Assembly (NCBI GenBank): GCA_036873755.1
Contig: JAVTVY010025196.1
Coordinates: 1 to 64,000 of the forward strand
Source: Hanleya hanleyi
Taxonomy: Eukaryota > Mollusca > Polyplacophora > Lepidopleurida > Hanleyidae
DNA: 64,000 bases
Direction of reading: 5' to 3'
Position 1 is the first letter of the stretch; the number at the start of each line of letters is the position of its first letter. The notes beneath the pieces are model-generated. The model did no database searches. It was not told the origin of the DNA and saw nothing but the letters and a program-made list of their open reading frames with translations. Made by a program: the position numbers and the translations under genes. Positions 44,691-56,298 of this stretch are shown here, in pieces.

Positions 44691-45199
44691 AACCATACAG
44701 CTCATTCGGTGAGCGGCTTGCCATCATTTTGATTGAAGCGGATTTCCTCAAGTCAGTTATCTTAATTCTTCTTCAGGGTACCGCCACTCGCTAGTGTGCG
44801 AATTCATTCAATCCAGTAGCGAATTCATTCAATCCAGTAAATCCATCTCTTTTAAAATCAACTGAACCTCTGTCAAAAGATGCCCTGGTATACATTGTGA
44901 TATCGCATCAGATCTATATATCATCCCAGGGCTGGTCATGTCCTGGTCTTTGTCATTGTCTGTCCCCTCAACTTCGTTGAAGAACTATCTTACAAATTAC
45001 CAGAATATCTATTTAATTTCATTGCTTCTTATCACTTATGTTAGGAAACTTTCTATCTCTCTGTCATGAATACATTATCAAGATTGACAGGGGTCACTCC
45101 TACCAATTTATTTGAATTATTCTAGCCAGCATGTCACAGCGCGCATTTCCAAGACTGTTCCTTCTGTTCAAGTGCATTATTACATGCGATTGCGATTAT
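44691..45199. repeat. Highly decayed long-repeat DNA
   Basis: Scattered words of the long repeat unit (CTCATTCGGTGAGCGG near 44701, GCGAATTCATTCAATCCAGTA twice near 44799 and 44817) in otherwise diverged DNA. No gene. Confidence 0.45.
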
Positions 45200-45788
45200 T
45201 CCTTATCGAATCATACTATCTTTTTGAACACGACAGGACAGACAATGTTCAGCTGTAGAAAATAATGTGAATGGCATATTGCTCAAATTGGATCCATCAC
45301 ACAGATTCTGCACCGCGAAAAACTGTGTCAAAAACATAAGGCAGAAAATTCATTTTTACCTAACAAAATTTAATAATTGTAATTAAGAACATCATCTTTA
45401 CAGTAGGGCGGGACTATGCAGTAAATACGTCTCCTATGTAACGGTAATTTCGTAGCATATGACAGAATCGTGTATGAGTGTTCTCGTCGGATACCGTTGG
45501 CCGTTTCTTTCTTGCCAGAAGTTAGCTTGTGTTTATACTGCTAATGGTATCATATGAGTAAGATCTTTCGAATATCGAACTTCTTAATGATGACGGCCGG
45601 TTAGTGAACGTCGGATCTGACGCTTTTTTAAGCTCTAGTACCCTTATGGAGAAGGCATGTATACCGTATAGTACCACCTCGATTTCCAGGGAATGGTATC
45701 TACATAATTTTCCCCGCCTCTTGCATATCGCTCCAATGTAACCCTCTATGTTTCGATGATGTGGACAATGTTCTGGATTGAATTAACA

Positions 45789-45791
<3 letters not shown>

Positions 45792-45836
<45 letters not shown>
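45792..45836. repeat. AT microsatellite
   Basis: Uninterrupted (TA)n of 45 bases, lying where other copies of the unit have a coding-like segment. Confidence 0.95.
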
Positions 45837-45839
<3 letters not shown>

Positions 45840-46490
45840 CATTGATCGGTCATCCGTTACATTTACTGATGCAACTTTTATTGGATTCACATTTGCCGCT
45901 TACATCACGGAATCAAATATTTCATCGGGGAGAGACATTTATTACAAGTATCATCTCATAGTCTCATCAGTATATATTTCCAGTAGAACAGAGTACTTTC
46001 AAGATTTTAATGTGCACGTCCAGAGAGCAAATAACAATATGCTAACCTGGCCAATTTTCCCTCAACATGGCCTCCCAACCCAAGTTTTATATTTTTCCAT
46101 CCGATTTGGGCTTTCGGTTTAACACGATACACCCATATACAGAATGTCATTTGGAGACACGAGAATATCCGACTCGTCTTCGACTTCTGATTCTGCGGTT
46201 CGTTTAGAGTGTATTGGGGTGTAGCCGCCAGGGGGATGACTTTCGATATTTCTTACACGGATCACCACTCTCGATACAAACCAATACGTCATGTCGAATT
46301 TCGTCCACTTCTATCAGATTAGGAGCAATCGATGAAACTAACGAAAATTTGTTTAAAACGATAGGCAGAAATGGAATGGAGTAGTTTGAAGTGACAATTC
46401 CTTTAAGCAGCTAATTGATTTTAAGCAGGTTGATTTAAGCGAGATATCACATGGTTGTTTTCACTGTTCAATGATCTTGGTCAAAAAGAT

Positions 46491-46548
46491 CACTGCATCA
46501 TTATAGATATCACTGCATCATTATAGATATCACTGCATCATTATAGAT
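46491..46548. repeat. 20-bp minisatellite, three copies
   Basis: CACTGCATCATTATAGATAT is repeated three times, exact except for the last copy's end. Confidence 0.9.
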
Positions 46549-46798
46549 TGCCTGTGATGATGAGGTAACAATCTTTGTCGATATGCTATCCAAAATAATT
46601 TATGGAGTTGCATATTGTTTCTCCTGTGTGACATCCTGTTTTGTTGTGAGCTAAAGCCTGAATAATTAGTTTTTCTTGCTAGAACATTACTTCATATAGC
46701 CGTTAGCTGTTATGAAAATGCTCAGTTGAGGTCGAAGCCGCTCTTGCTGAACAGATTGTAGCTTTGTATGCTACAATGTAGCTTCGTAAGCTACCCCT

Positions 46799-47390
46799 TT
46801 AACCCTACCTGGCCTGGACGATTTGGGGTGTATCGCAGCCTGAGGGGGGGGGGGAGGGAGGCCGAAAGTCCCCCCCCCCTATATATTTTCTCTACCACTA
46901 AGGCTAGAGCGCTAAAACTTACCACACAGTATCTTCTGTTCAAGCTCTACCGGGAAATGTAAAAAATCCAACATGGCCGCCATGATGACGTCACAATGAC
47001 GTCATCTTCTCGGAAGCCATTTTTCGGCCTTTTTGGGGTCGATTCATTTTCCCGATTTTTCTCTCGAAAAAATCAAATAAAATATAGAAGAATTAGTTTT
47101 GCATAAATAAATTACTTTCAAGGTCATTTAGGCAAGGAAAATGCGAAGAAATGGAGCGAACAGATTGAAAAACACGACTTTCGCGGATACCACATGACCG
47201 CCATTTTGAATTTACCCATGATCTTCTACCCGGGGGAATATGAAAATAGGCTCAAAATGACCCCAATAAGATAAGCTTTAAAGTCACCAAGTTTCAGCCT
47301 CCTCGGTTTTGTCGTTTCGGAGCAGCAAAGAAAAGTTCACAAGGGGAGCACTTTCCGCCCCCCCCCCCCCTCCAGGCCAGGTAGGGTTAA
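46799..47390 (-). mobile_element. TTAA-flanked element family, complete copy
   Basis: TTAA at 46799-46802 and 47387-47390 flank 16-base perfect inverted repeats (CCCTACCTGGCCTGGA and its complement). The interior matches 51604-52191 in reverse orientation (ACTTACCACACAG, ATGGCCGCCATGATGACGTC, CTCAAAATGACCCCAATA). Total about 590 bases, with poly-G/C tracts inside both termini. No open frame of note. A TTAA target with CCCT termini is the habit of piggyBac and some Kolobok elements. The copy is absent from the paralogous site near 23690, which confirms insertion. Confidence 0.85.
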
Positions 47391-47509
47391 TATTGCGTTT
47401 AATTGTAAAACAGAACAGAATTGTAGCTTTGTGAATCAGATTGCTTTTATCATTTTATCAAATATTATATTAAATTTGTTAGTTTTCCATACAAGCTTTC
47501 TAGTACGTC

Positions 47510-47660
47510 ATGCAATATTCAGCCGTCGTCCTTTGAAGAATTTCCGCGTCCATAAACCAAAGACCTATTTCATATAATAGCATTAGCACCAAATTAAAAG
47601 AATAAATCATAGTATACATATAACTAAGCTAGTGCCTCCACCCGACAATATTTTCAACAG
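47510..47660 (-). repeat. Decayed RT-element tail fragment
   Basis: TTCAGCCGTCGTCCTTTGAA, ATTTCCGCGTCCATAAACCA and TAGCATTAGCACCAAATT match the reverse tail at 50575-50690 and 40545-40640. The reverse-transcriptase frame is missing. Confidence 0.6.
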
Positions 47661-47889
47661 AGCCGGGTTTGAAGGTTGAGACATTGTATCAAACCCCATA
47701 CGTATATGTGATATTCAAAGTTTTTCAATATGGCCGCCATTTACGTACATGTATTAATCATTTCAGATTCTCACCTACGAAAACGTCTCCACTCTGGAGA
47801 CGGGTTTTTAATACTTCATACCAAGCTTCATTGTACTCTGATGACGATGGTCATTCGGGAGATAAAAGCATTCTGGGAAAGATATTTCG

Positions 47890-49700
47890 CTAGCTCCATT
47901 TGCCTCTTCCGTTCTAGAATCAAATATTTCATCGTAAATTTTAAACTATTTGTGTCTTATTTGATAAAACTGTCATCTCATATTCTTATCTGTTTATGTT
48001 CTCAATACAGTATGATAGCTTTAAGATAATCGAATATCATCCGGATATCCAGACAGTGAACAGACGCGGAAATTCTTCAACGCACGACGGTTAAATTTTG
48101 AATGACGGACTAGACGCTTGTATTTTCTCATTTCTTCCCTCAAATAATTCAACTTGTCAAGGTGACTGTAGATTAGAGTAATGCATATACAGTGCAGAAT
48201 TCATATGGGAAGTACGTTGCCCTCAGAGGGTATATCGAGCACAGTAAATGGCTCATTCGGTGAGCGATATGCTGTCATTCCGAACTGGTGCATGCTTTGT
48301 TCCAGTGCCTATCTCAACTCATCTACATGGTGCCTTCACTCGCTGCCGTTTTCTCCTATTGTCACAATCCAATGGATCGAGTAAATCTAGAAAAGTAAAT
48401 TTATCTCATTTAGAAATTATTTGAACATGAGGGTCAGATGATGACCTACTGGCCATTGTGATTTGATATCACCAGACAGCCCTACATAGCCTTTCATCAT
48501 TGTCTACCCGAACAAATTCTCCTAAAGTACTGCGTTAGAAAATATCTAAGGCTGTATTTAATTACATTGCTTTCGTGCAGAAGGTTCTCTCTCTATACCA
48601 CTTCAATCCGTCTCCAAGATTGAAGGCTATTAGCCAGACTAATTCCCTCAACTACGTCTAACTTTCTTGTCGCAGCGAGCAATATTTTCGCGGGTCATTG
48701 AACTCTATTTGATCAAAGGATCGTTCCTTTTGGAGCGTGATGGTTAATGTGTCTCGTCCTGCTAAAATCTCAAACACAATTTACTGAAACTAAGTACCAT
48801 ATACTACATCATCAGTGATACTGAGTATTTTTTTTGCTGACATTCCAGCACATAACTTCTGCATTGTGGCCAATTATATCATAATTATGGCTTCCACGGT
48901 CATTGATATGCCACTTAACCATTTAAGAATAGTTAATGTCGACAACGATCTGAACTCAATAAACAAAGGTCTGTATTCTCATATATCACGATTACTTGGT
49001 CATGCATTGCTGGCATTATTGATCATAACTGTATTAGATTCTCGTTTGCCTCTTCCGTTCTGGAATCAAATATTTCATCGTTAATTTTAACAATTTGTGT
49101 CGTATTTGATACAAGTACCCTCTTTTAGTTTCTTCTTCTCAATACAGTATGATAGCTTTTAGATGATCGAGTATCATCCGGATATGTAGGGAGCGCCACA
49201 GGACGCTAATCTTAGCCGGTTAAATACAAAGTTAAGCTCGGTTTTATAATTATCCAACTGATTTCGGCTTCTCCGTGTAACACTGATCAATATGCCATTT
49301 TCGCGAAATCTCATTTGGCGATGGAGAGCAGGTTTGTTCCGCTTAAATATACAGAATGCCATTTACAGTGTCGAGAAGATTTGACTCATCTCCGGCTGCC
49401 AATTCCTGAGTTCATTTTATGTGTTGTCATACAGCTTCTACCGAATGGTTTTCGGCATTCAATTTCACGCTAACCCTCTCGGCATCAGTAATGTATTCCT
49501 ATCCGTTGAGATTGAGATATAGTATTAATCGTTGAAACTATATGCATGCTTGAAAATGTAAGCACGGAAAGTGAACTACAATATCCGATTAGTTTTAGAA
49601 TAACATCCCCTAGTGGGAATCAAAAAGCAGCATCTTCATATTAAGGGACCAAAACCCTGATAGGAATAAATGATGACATTGCTCATACTGCCATCTTGAA
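47890..49700. repeat. Long repeat unit, copies 7 (end fragment) and 8
   Basis: 47890-48060 is an isolated end fragment (CTCTTCCGTTCTAGAATCAA). 48120-49560 is a fuller copy with all landmarks (GAGCGATATGCTGTCATTCCG near 48262, TTTGGAGCGTGATGGTTAAT near 48729), continuing as a shorter match to about 49700. Between 47661 and 47889 is unplaced DNA with a GTCTCCACTCTGGAGAC palindrome near 47786. Confidence 0.7.
48897..49084 (+). CDS. Conserved terminal exon-like frame, second intact copy
   Basis: The same frame and stop as 33258-33443: LRIVNVDNDLNSIN, then HALLALLIITVLDSR, then PFWNQIFHR. Here the upstream splice-site CAG has been deleted and the frame is joined to upstream sequence (open from 48815). 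Two independent copies keep the frame, but a copy near 44394 does not. Function unknown. Confidence 0.3.
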
Positions 49701-49977
49701 AAAGAACTACAATACCGAATAGTCCGTTGGCCAGCTTTCAATTCTGTCTCGAAGTGGTAAAAACTGCGGTAAACAGAAAAGCAGTTCTTTCAAGTTCTTC
49801 TGTCTATCTGTCCGTTTCTTACATTTGGCTGCTGTAGAATTTGACAAATTAACTTCACGTCAACGACAAGTGTAATTCCTCGACAAACGACTTTGTGTAT
49901 GGCTAAAGGTCGAGAACACTGTATGTTGAGCGTGATGTGATTTTATTCCCAACAAAAATGAATAGAAAATATATCTT
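49701..49977. other. No gene recognised
   Basis: Unplaced DNA between a long-repeat copy and an RT copy. No repeats or frames of note. Confidence 0.4.
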
Positions 49978-50464
49978 GTCCCAGCACATGGCGTATACAT
50001 AACTCACCCAGTAGCATTTGCTAGATCCTGTGTAAAATGCGACGATTTTAATTAACGTGACAAATCATTAATGCAGATGCTAATAAAACAGGGCCATGCC
50101 ACCAAGCACCTCTAATATAAGTTTTCCAAATATGGCGACACTTATCGTATGCTGATAGCAAAATACGAGCGTAGCGTGCATGATTTCTGGCGTTATGTTT
50201 CGTAACTTGTGTCTAATTCTGTGTCTAATTCCAATTCACCCATGCACTTCTAGATCTTCATGGTGTTCATATGAACAGGCTGAATCAGAGCATGACTGAG
50301 TTACCTCACTCTGCAGATAACGACTTTACCTCGAAAATCATATGGACTGAGAATACGGATCAGGGAAACGGATTTGATATATTTTGAATGATGTCTTGCC
50401 AGAATTTCTGTGAACTCTTGAACTCTCCCTCTTGCAAAATATTAGTTAGCCTATGATTGTTGTG
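49978..50464 (+). pseudogene. Reverse transcriptase copy 4 with tail, strongly decayed
   Basis: GCGTATACATAACTCACCCA, GATCCTGTGTAAAATGCGAC and GAGCGTAGCGTGCATGATTT match the last ~80 codons of copies 1-3 at about 80%, with several stops. The tail follows to 50464, is split by the transposon below and resumes at 51461-51570. This is the oldest RT copy. Confidence 0.65.
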
Positions 50465-51460
50465 CACAGCCAAAAAAATGGTGTTGGCCCAACACCCTTC
50501 TTTGGTGTTGAGGGCTGGTCAATATCATAAAGTGGTGTAGAGGAATGGTGTTACAAGCGTCAGATCCGTCATTCATAATTCAGCCGTCGTCCATTAGAGA
50601 ATATCCGCGTCCATAATCCAAAGACCTATTCCGTATTCCATATAACAGTATAAGCACCAAATTCAAAAAGACAATCATAGTATACATAAACATAGGCTTG
50701 TTTCCTGCAAGAGAGAAGCGGTCAACAGTTTTCAATGATGCCGGCAAGACATCATGATGTTCCAAAAATATCAAATCCGTATCGCTGATCAGTATTTTTA
50801 ATCCATAATATTCGTTACAAAGCGGTCATCCAAAGAATGATGTATCTCAGTCACGCTTTGATTGTGACTGTTCATATGAGTACCATGAAGATCTTGAAGT
50901 ACATGGGTTCATACGGCCCCTAGCCCCGGGTTAAACGGAATTAGACACAAGTTACGAAACGTAACGCCATAGATCTTGCACGCTACGCTCGTATTTTGCT
51001 ATCAGCATGCGATATGTATCGCCAAATTTGAGAAACTTTGAGTGGAGGCGCTTGGTGGTGTAGCCCTGTTTTATAAGTTTCTGAAACAATGTTTTGTGAC
51101 GTTGATTAAAATCGTCACATTTAACACAGGATCTAGCAAATGCTACTAGGCGTGATATGTATACGCCATATGCAGGTCCCACTGGAATATTACTGTCCAG
51201 AAAGGGATAGTTGACCAATGTGAACACTAAAAAATGGTGTTGAGCGTTCAACACCAATCAATGGTGTTGAAAATGGTTCGACACCATATTTTGCTGTTCA
51301 CTGACAAGTGCTAGTCCTGACTCAACACCAATTAATGATGTTGCCCAACACACTAAAGGGTGTTGGAGATATATGGTGTAGGTGCAAAATGAGCACCATT
51401 TATTAGTGTTGAGCTCAACACCTTTTTTTGGTGTTGAACAACACCATTTTTCTGGCTGTG
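50465..51460. mobile_element. Terminal-inverted-repeat transposon with GGTGTTG subterminal repeats
   Basis: CACAGCCAAAAAAATGGTG on the left faces its complement (ACCATTTTTCTGGCTGTG) on the right. Many GGTGTTG/CAACACC words lie in the outer ~100 bases on the left and ~240 on the right. The flanking bases (TG each side) allow a 2-bp duplication. It splits RT copy 4. Terminal CACAG with reiterated subterminal motifs resembles CACTA/EnSpm-type elements. No transposase is present; the interior is RT copy 3 in reverse. Confidence 0.75.
50555..51213 (-). pseudogene. Reverse transcriptase copy 3 with tail, inside a transposon
   Basis: On the minus strand, NYPFLDSNIPVGPAYGVYIS to RSVQDLWRYVS (51210-50952) is nearly identical to copy 1, and its tail runs to 50555. 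Truncation is at about 51213, well downstream of YIDD. The surrounding CACAG-type element either captured it or was its target. Confidence 0.75.
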
Positions 51461-51603
51461 TGTTTTAAATTTGGTGATAATGCTGTTATAGGAGTCAGGG
51501 CTTTAGATTATGGACACGGGCATCCTTTAATGGACGACAGCTGAATAGTGAATAACGGACTAGCCGGTTATGTTTAGAGCAATCTCGATTTCCTGTGTTT
51601 GTT

Positions 51604-52191
51604 TTAACCCTCCCTGGCCTGGGGGGGGGGGGGGCGAAATGGCTCCCCTTCTACCAAACTTTTCGCGCTATCTCCGGAACGACAATAAATGGAGAACTGA
51701 AACTCCGTGACTTTATCGTTTATTATATTGGGGTCATTTTGAGCCTATTTGCATGACCACCCGAGCAGAGGATCATGAGCAAAATTCAAGATGGCGGCCA
51801 CGTGAAGTACCCCAAAAAAGTGATTTTTTCGTCATATTTCTTTAAAATTTTAGCTTTTCCGCGATGAAAAGTGGACAAAAACTATTTTATTCACATCATA
51901 TTAATATTTACTAATTTATCGTGCAGTTTTTGCGGAGAAATTGCATAAATAAAAAATTTGAAAAATCTGACCGAAAAATACCAAAAATGCTGTTTTTGAA
52001 AATGACGTCACTGTGACGTCATCGAAGCGGTCATCTTGGATTGTTTTTACATTTTCCGATAAATCTTGGCCCAAAGGTATGGTGTGGTAAGTTTCAGCCC
52101 CCTAGCTCAAGGGGTAAGAAAAATAATTATGGGGGGGCATTTCGGCCCAGGCCAGGAAACGTCCCAAAAAGCCCAGACCAGATAGGGTTAA
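51604..52191 (+). mobile_element. TTAA-flanked element family, complete copy
   Basis: TTAA at 51604-51607 and 52188-52191. The left end is CCCTCCCTGGCCTGG followed by a G-run, and the right end is CCCAGACCAGATAGGG. It is 588 bases, with two CpG-rich TGACGTCA-type words near 52010. It matches 28572-30257 in the same orientation and 46799-47390 in reverse. Non-coding. Confidence 0.85.
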
Positions 52192-52936
52192 ATTATAATA
52201 ATTGCCCCACACTTTTCTTTTTGTTTTGGGGAAGCCATATATTTTTTCTAATATTGGATGAGAATCCTATATAAGTCACTTGTCCATATTAAAATAATTA
52301 ACATATATGCATAATAATTTCCATGATTTATGTTATCACGAACTAAATAAATTTTATCATATCACTTCTGATCAATGAATGTTCTATAAAGGCATTCATA
52401 TTTATTCAAATATAACTATATAACGCAATGATATAAGTTATGTATATTATGTATACTTTGTCATTTTTGCTGAATATTATGTCTTATCTTATTGCTATTT
52501 CAAAATATACTCCTACCAAAGAAGTTTGTACATGCTGGAGTTAATCGAGTTCAATATATCTATTCTCGTGTTGATCGACCAAATCTAACGATTTCTTCCA
52601 ATGCAATACAAATGAGATACACGGTTGCTATAGACTTACAATCTCGATATGTTATACTAGATTATATTTGCACGAGGAATAAAAATTATATCGCGACTCG
52701 CGATGGTTTGAGTCGAATTTATCTATTAAAAATACAGTGAAAAATCTAAACAACTGACGAGCAATTTACACAGATGCGTATATAGTTTCCATGCAGATAA
52801 TTTAATAGATATAGTTTTGATAAAGTGTGATAAATTATGCTCACATGTACAATGTGATAGGTGTTGGATAAGCAAAATTAAGGCCTGTACTGGTAGTTTG
52901 AGAGAAAATCCAATCAACGAAATTCAATTGGAAACA
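52192..52936. other. No gene recognised
   Basis: Very AT-rich DNA. An 82-codon frame (52492-52740) has no domain. Confidence 0.45.
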
Positions 52937-53520
52937 AGAGAGAGAGAGATAATTAAGGTTTAACGTCGCATTCAGCAATATCTCAGCTATTTAGCGACGA
53001 TCAAACAAAATTCTAAGTATTCAATTCAACAACCCAGTAAACCAAAGCGTTAAAACAGGCAGAAACATTAAAATTTGTACAACAAACCAATCTCTCCCAA
53101 ATAATCTAAAATGCAATCCTCCCTTACTCGGCTAAAAGATCTTCCAGCGTAGTTGCTCGATAAAAAATATCTCTTACAATCTTAAATTCTATGCAGTCTA
53201 TGAGAATATGTTTCACCGTGAGATCTTCAAGACATGGAATACACCTTGGGACCGGCTCCTGTTTTAGTAAATATTCGTGGGCTAATCGTGTATGATCGAT
53301 CCTACATCGTCTAATCATGGCCTGATCGAAACCTTTCTGACAGTTCAGATGCGTATAACCAACAGTTTTTTTTTTAACTCGTGAAGTTTGTTATTATCCA
53401 TAGTATCCCATAAAGATTTGAAACAGCTTTCTTACATAAGCGCAGATAGATGGTCTGAAATCGCTGTATGAATTTCCAACAGGATCAGCTTCTTCGTCTA
53501 GCAATTGGAAGCAAATTGTT
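52937..53520 (-). mobile_element. 5'-truncated LINE with the tail shared by SINEs
   Basis: On the minus strand, broken frames give KSLWDTMDNNKLHEL, then RCRIDHTRLAHEYLL, then CIPCLEDLTVKHILIDC: the RNase-H/zinc-knuckle C-terminus typical of many non-LTR elements. A frameshift lies near 53380-53400 and the stop is at 53124-53126. After a ~110-base 3' UTR comes AGCTGAGATATTGCTGAATG, CGACGTTAAACCTTAATT and a (CT)n tract ending at 52937. The same tail ends the insertions at 6034-6074 and 56309-56626. Confidence 0.75.
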
Positions 53521-54059
53521 AGCTTTGGTTTGTCCTGTTTAACAAGCAGGTGAAGTGACGTGATATCGCTGACCGTTCAAAGAACATCTCAAATACCATA
53601 TCCAACGAATATTTAATGAACAATGAAATTTAAGATGAACCATGAGGCATATGCACAATTCACAATGGTTTCAAATACCTAAAAACAGCAGCTGTGATAT
53701 ATTTATAAACATACGTCTTAGTTGGAAACACAATTTTATTCAGTTCCCGTTGGGTTATACATTATATCTACACGTTTTGGGTAACTTCCTGGCAAGTTGG
53801 CTTATTAACAAGTCAAATGATTTTAAATCCAGATTTCTGTATTAAACTTTGTCTAATCTGTCTAAGTGTACTTAAGTTGATCAGTGCTCAGCGTTATGTT
53901 CAAAATACTGTGATCTATGGGCTGGCCAATTTTAATGTTGCTGTCTCCATAAATCGTCAAGCATACGTTTACCGGGTCTAACGGACAGTTGCACAAGAGA
54001 TTAAGACTCGTTGCCAGGGCCCCCCAGACAATAAAAACGACCGGCAGATTAAATGAGCT
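53521..54059. other. No gene recognised
   Basis: AT-rich DNA; a 67-codon frame at 53642-53845 has no domain. Confidence 0.4.
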
Positions 54060-54680
54060 ATTGCATTTAGGATACTTTTAGTTCTATATAACACTTGCTG
54101 ATGGCAGCATGGTGCGTTATATTTTAAGGGTTGCTAGTTCTATCTCCGCACGAGAATATTCTTTTCCCTACTTCCCTAAGAGAGTGTAACCCCAAATATA
54201 ATTGGGCCATAATTATATATGACCATGATTCGTCTCCTACTGAGAATGTTGGGCTTACAAACTGGTGTCCTAGATAATAATAAACTTGCATTCCACGATC
54301 CAAGTTATCCCAGTTTGTCCTACTTTGAATCGGATGTCTAATTAAACCGGAATCTTTTATTTCCATCTGCTCGGTCGGCCGAGTTATTCGTGTTATTCGT
54401 ATTCAAGGTAACCACACAAATATCTACAATAAAAGCGTGACAGATTTACAAAACTGAGCGATAACCTGCAATTACGACGGAAACATATACGGCGTAATCT
54501 AAGAGTAGCCAAATGAATCCACGACCGGAGTGGGACCGCAAAACTTTCCAATTATTACACGCAACAGATAGGACATTCGTTAATATTTTAGGTCTTCATT
54601 ACTAACTAGTCCAAGGTTACCCACCACAATATGTTTACATGGTGTATAAGTTAAGTTCTAGAGGCTGATTTTTCAGTATT
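54060..54680. repeat. Long repeat unit, partial copy
   Basis: ATTTTAAGGGTTGCTAGTTC (54121) matches 26795 and 34238; ATTCCACGATCCAAGTTATC matches near 31480 and 35680; AATGAATCCACGACCGG matches near 37030. Strongly decayed. Confidence 0.6.
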
Positions 54681-56298
54681 TATTCACCAGGTAAGATAAG
54701 ATAATACATGAGAAGCTTAAGGGAAATCCATATCGTTATAAAAATTGACAGCTATCTGTACGCGTATCATTTAATAGCAATAACACCGAATACATGGAGA
54801 AATTTGACTATTTTGTTGTGACGCTCATGTCAAACCTTTTCTTTTTGCAAAACATATATAGTCCTTGTCGAATATGTAATAAAATGAGGGGAGTAACTAC
54901 TTTTTTTTAGAAAATAGTAGCGGTATAACAGATAAATTGAACCTTTTGAGATTATGTTCAGGAGGAGGTGGGGTAGGGAAGGTTTTATTCTAATTGGAGA
55001 AGTCTGGGCAATCTTATTAGTAAATTTAACCTGTTGTGAAAATTCGACAAATCACAATGTTAAAGCCCCAGCGCATGGAAATGATCGTCCTCTACCACGT
55101 CATCCTCATATTAGATACAGGCATAGAATACCTTTTTTAAAAAGCCCTGACAATATACATGTACCAGATGCAGACAGGTTAGCTTGGGAGCGTCATATGT
55201 AGAAAATCAGTGAGAAAGGCCCGACTCCGCCTGCATCATCCCCACCATAGCAGAACAGTACGCAAAGTTGTTTATCAATATACAGTGCATATTAACTGGA
55301 GTTCAGCTGTTTTGTCGTCGACCATGATTTCAACAACATATTCTTCTGTAACCAGAGCTGTAATTTTTATGAGTACTTCCAACCGGTACTCATTATGCGA
55401 GAGTTTTGTTGAGATTAGAGACGTTTTGACCAAGTTATTTTCTATTAGAATTCACCAGGACAAAACAACACCCCAGTTTCGCGGTAACTAATTGCCTATT
55501 TTAATTTTTATACTGAATTATCACGGATAATTTTATCTATGAAATGGTAATAGTTAGCACCGACTATTCCTACATATCCCTTCCGTCAAAGTAAGGTTAG
55601 CGTTTGTAGTCTTAGGATCATATGGAACCAAGCGAACAATTATCATAAACCCTCGCTTTCAAAACTAATTCTGGAACCGGTTACCATGAAATCCCTGAGA
55701 TTCCAGGAGTCTGGTGTCAGATTTCCGTACGATCTGCCCAGAAGATGGTACCTGCTGTGAGTGCTTGACTATTTCCCAGGGCGAGGAATCAATGTGGCAT
55801 AATTATATACAGAAATCAATTCTATGCGTGTGATAGTTAACTCGACTTTGACTCGGATTTAACTGGTAAAGATTAATCAGCTTCGCCCTTAGTTTAATGT
55901 TTCATATGTTGATTCCAGTTGATCACGCAAAATTAACATATAATGTATAAACAAAACACTTGTAGGTGTAAAAACATAAATAGAGGGCAATACAATATTG
56001 TTGCCTTCCACGTGTTGTTATTATTATTGATAACCTCATGCCGAAAATAGTGTAGACGGTAAATAGGCGTAGAAAAAGCATGTAAAGCGAGTGATCGATA
56101 GATCTAAAAGTATATTATTTACTACGGTTCCCCTTCAGCAACTTGGTCCATCGCTCCTTTCAAGTAACTTCATTCTGTTTACAAGTACATTTAATTTGAA
56201 CTCCGAACATTATAGCAAGACGCGTACTAGTGTTGATCAGTATTTCGATATATATATTTATTTCCTGACATGTTCAAGAATACTGGTAATAGCATAGA
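54681..56298. other. Intergenic DNA with two adjoining open frames
   Basis: The frame 54954-55202 (82 codons, ATG start) has a hydrophobic stretch ILIGEVWAILLVNLTCC that could be a signal or membrane segment, followed by an Arg/His-rich part. A second frame (55210-55491) follows in a different phase. I recognise neither and see no splice or promoter arrangement. The rest is AT-rich DNA without features. Confidence 0.35.

Larger units (their letters stand above)
45200..47500. repeat. Long repeat unit, copy 6, with a TTAA element inserted
   Basis: Aligned with copy 1 (20940-23769) over 45200-46798 and 47391-47500. It lacks the 1.3-kb insertion of copy 1 and has expanded an AT microsatellite. 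The minus-strand frame conserved at 37241-37558 is present but broken. Confidence 0.7.

Noticed and set aside
45792..45836. AT-rich tract considered as an origin or matrix attachment site
   Set aside because: It is a plain TA microsatellite expanded in one copy of the long repeat unit.
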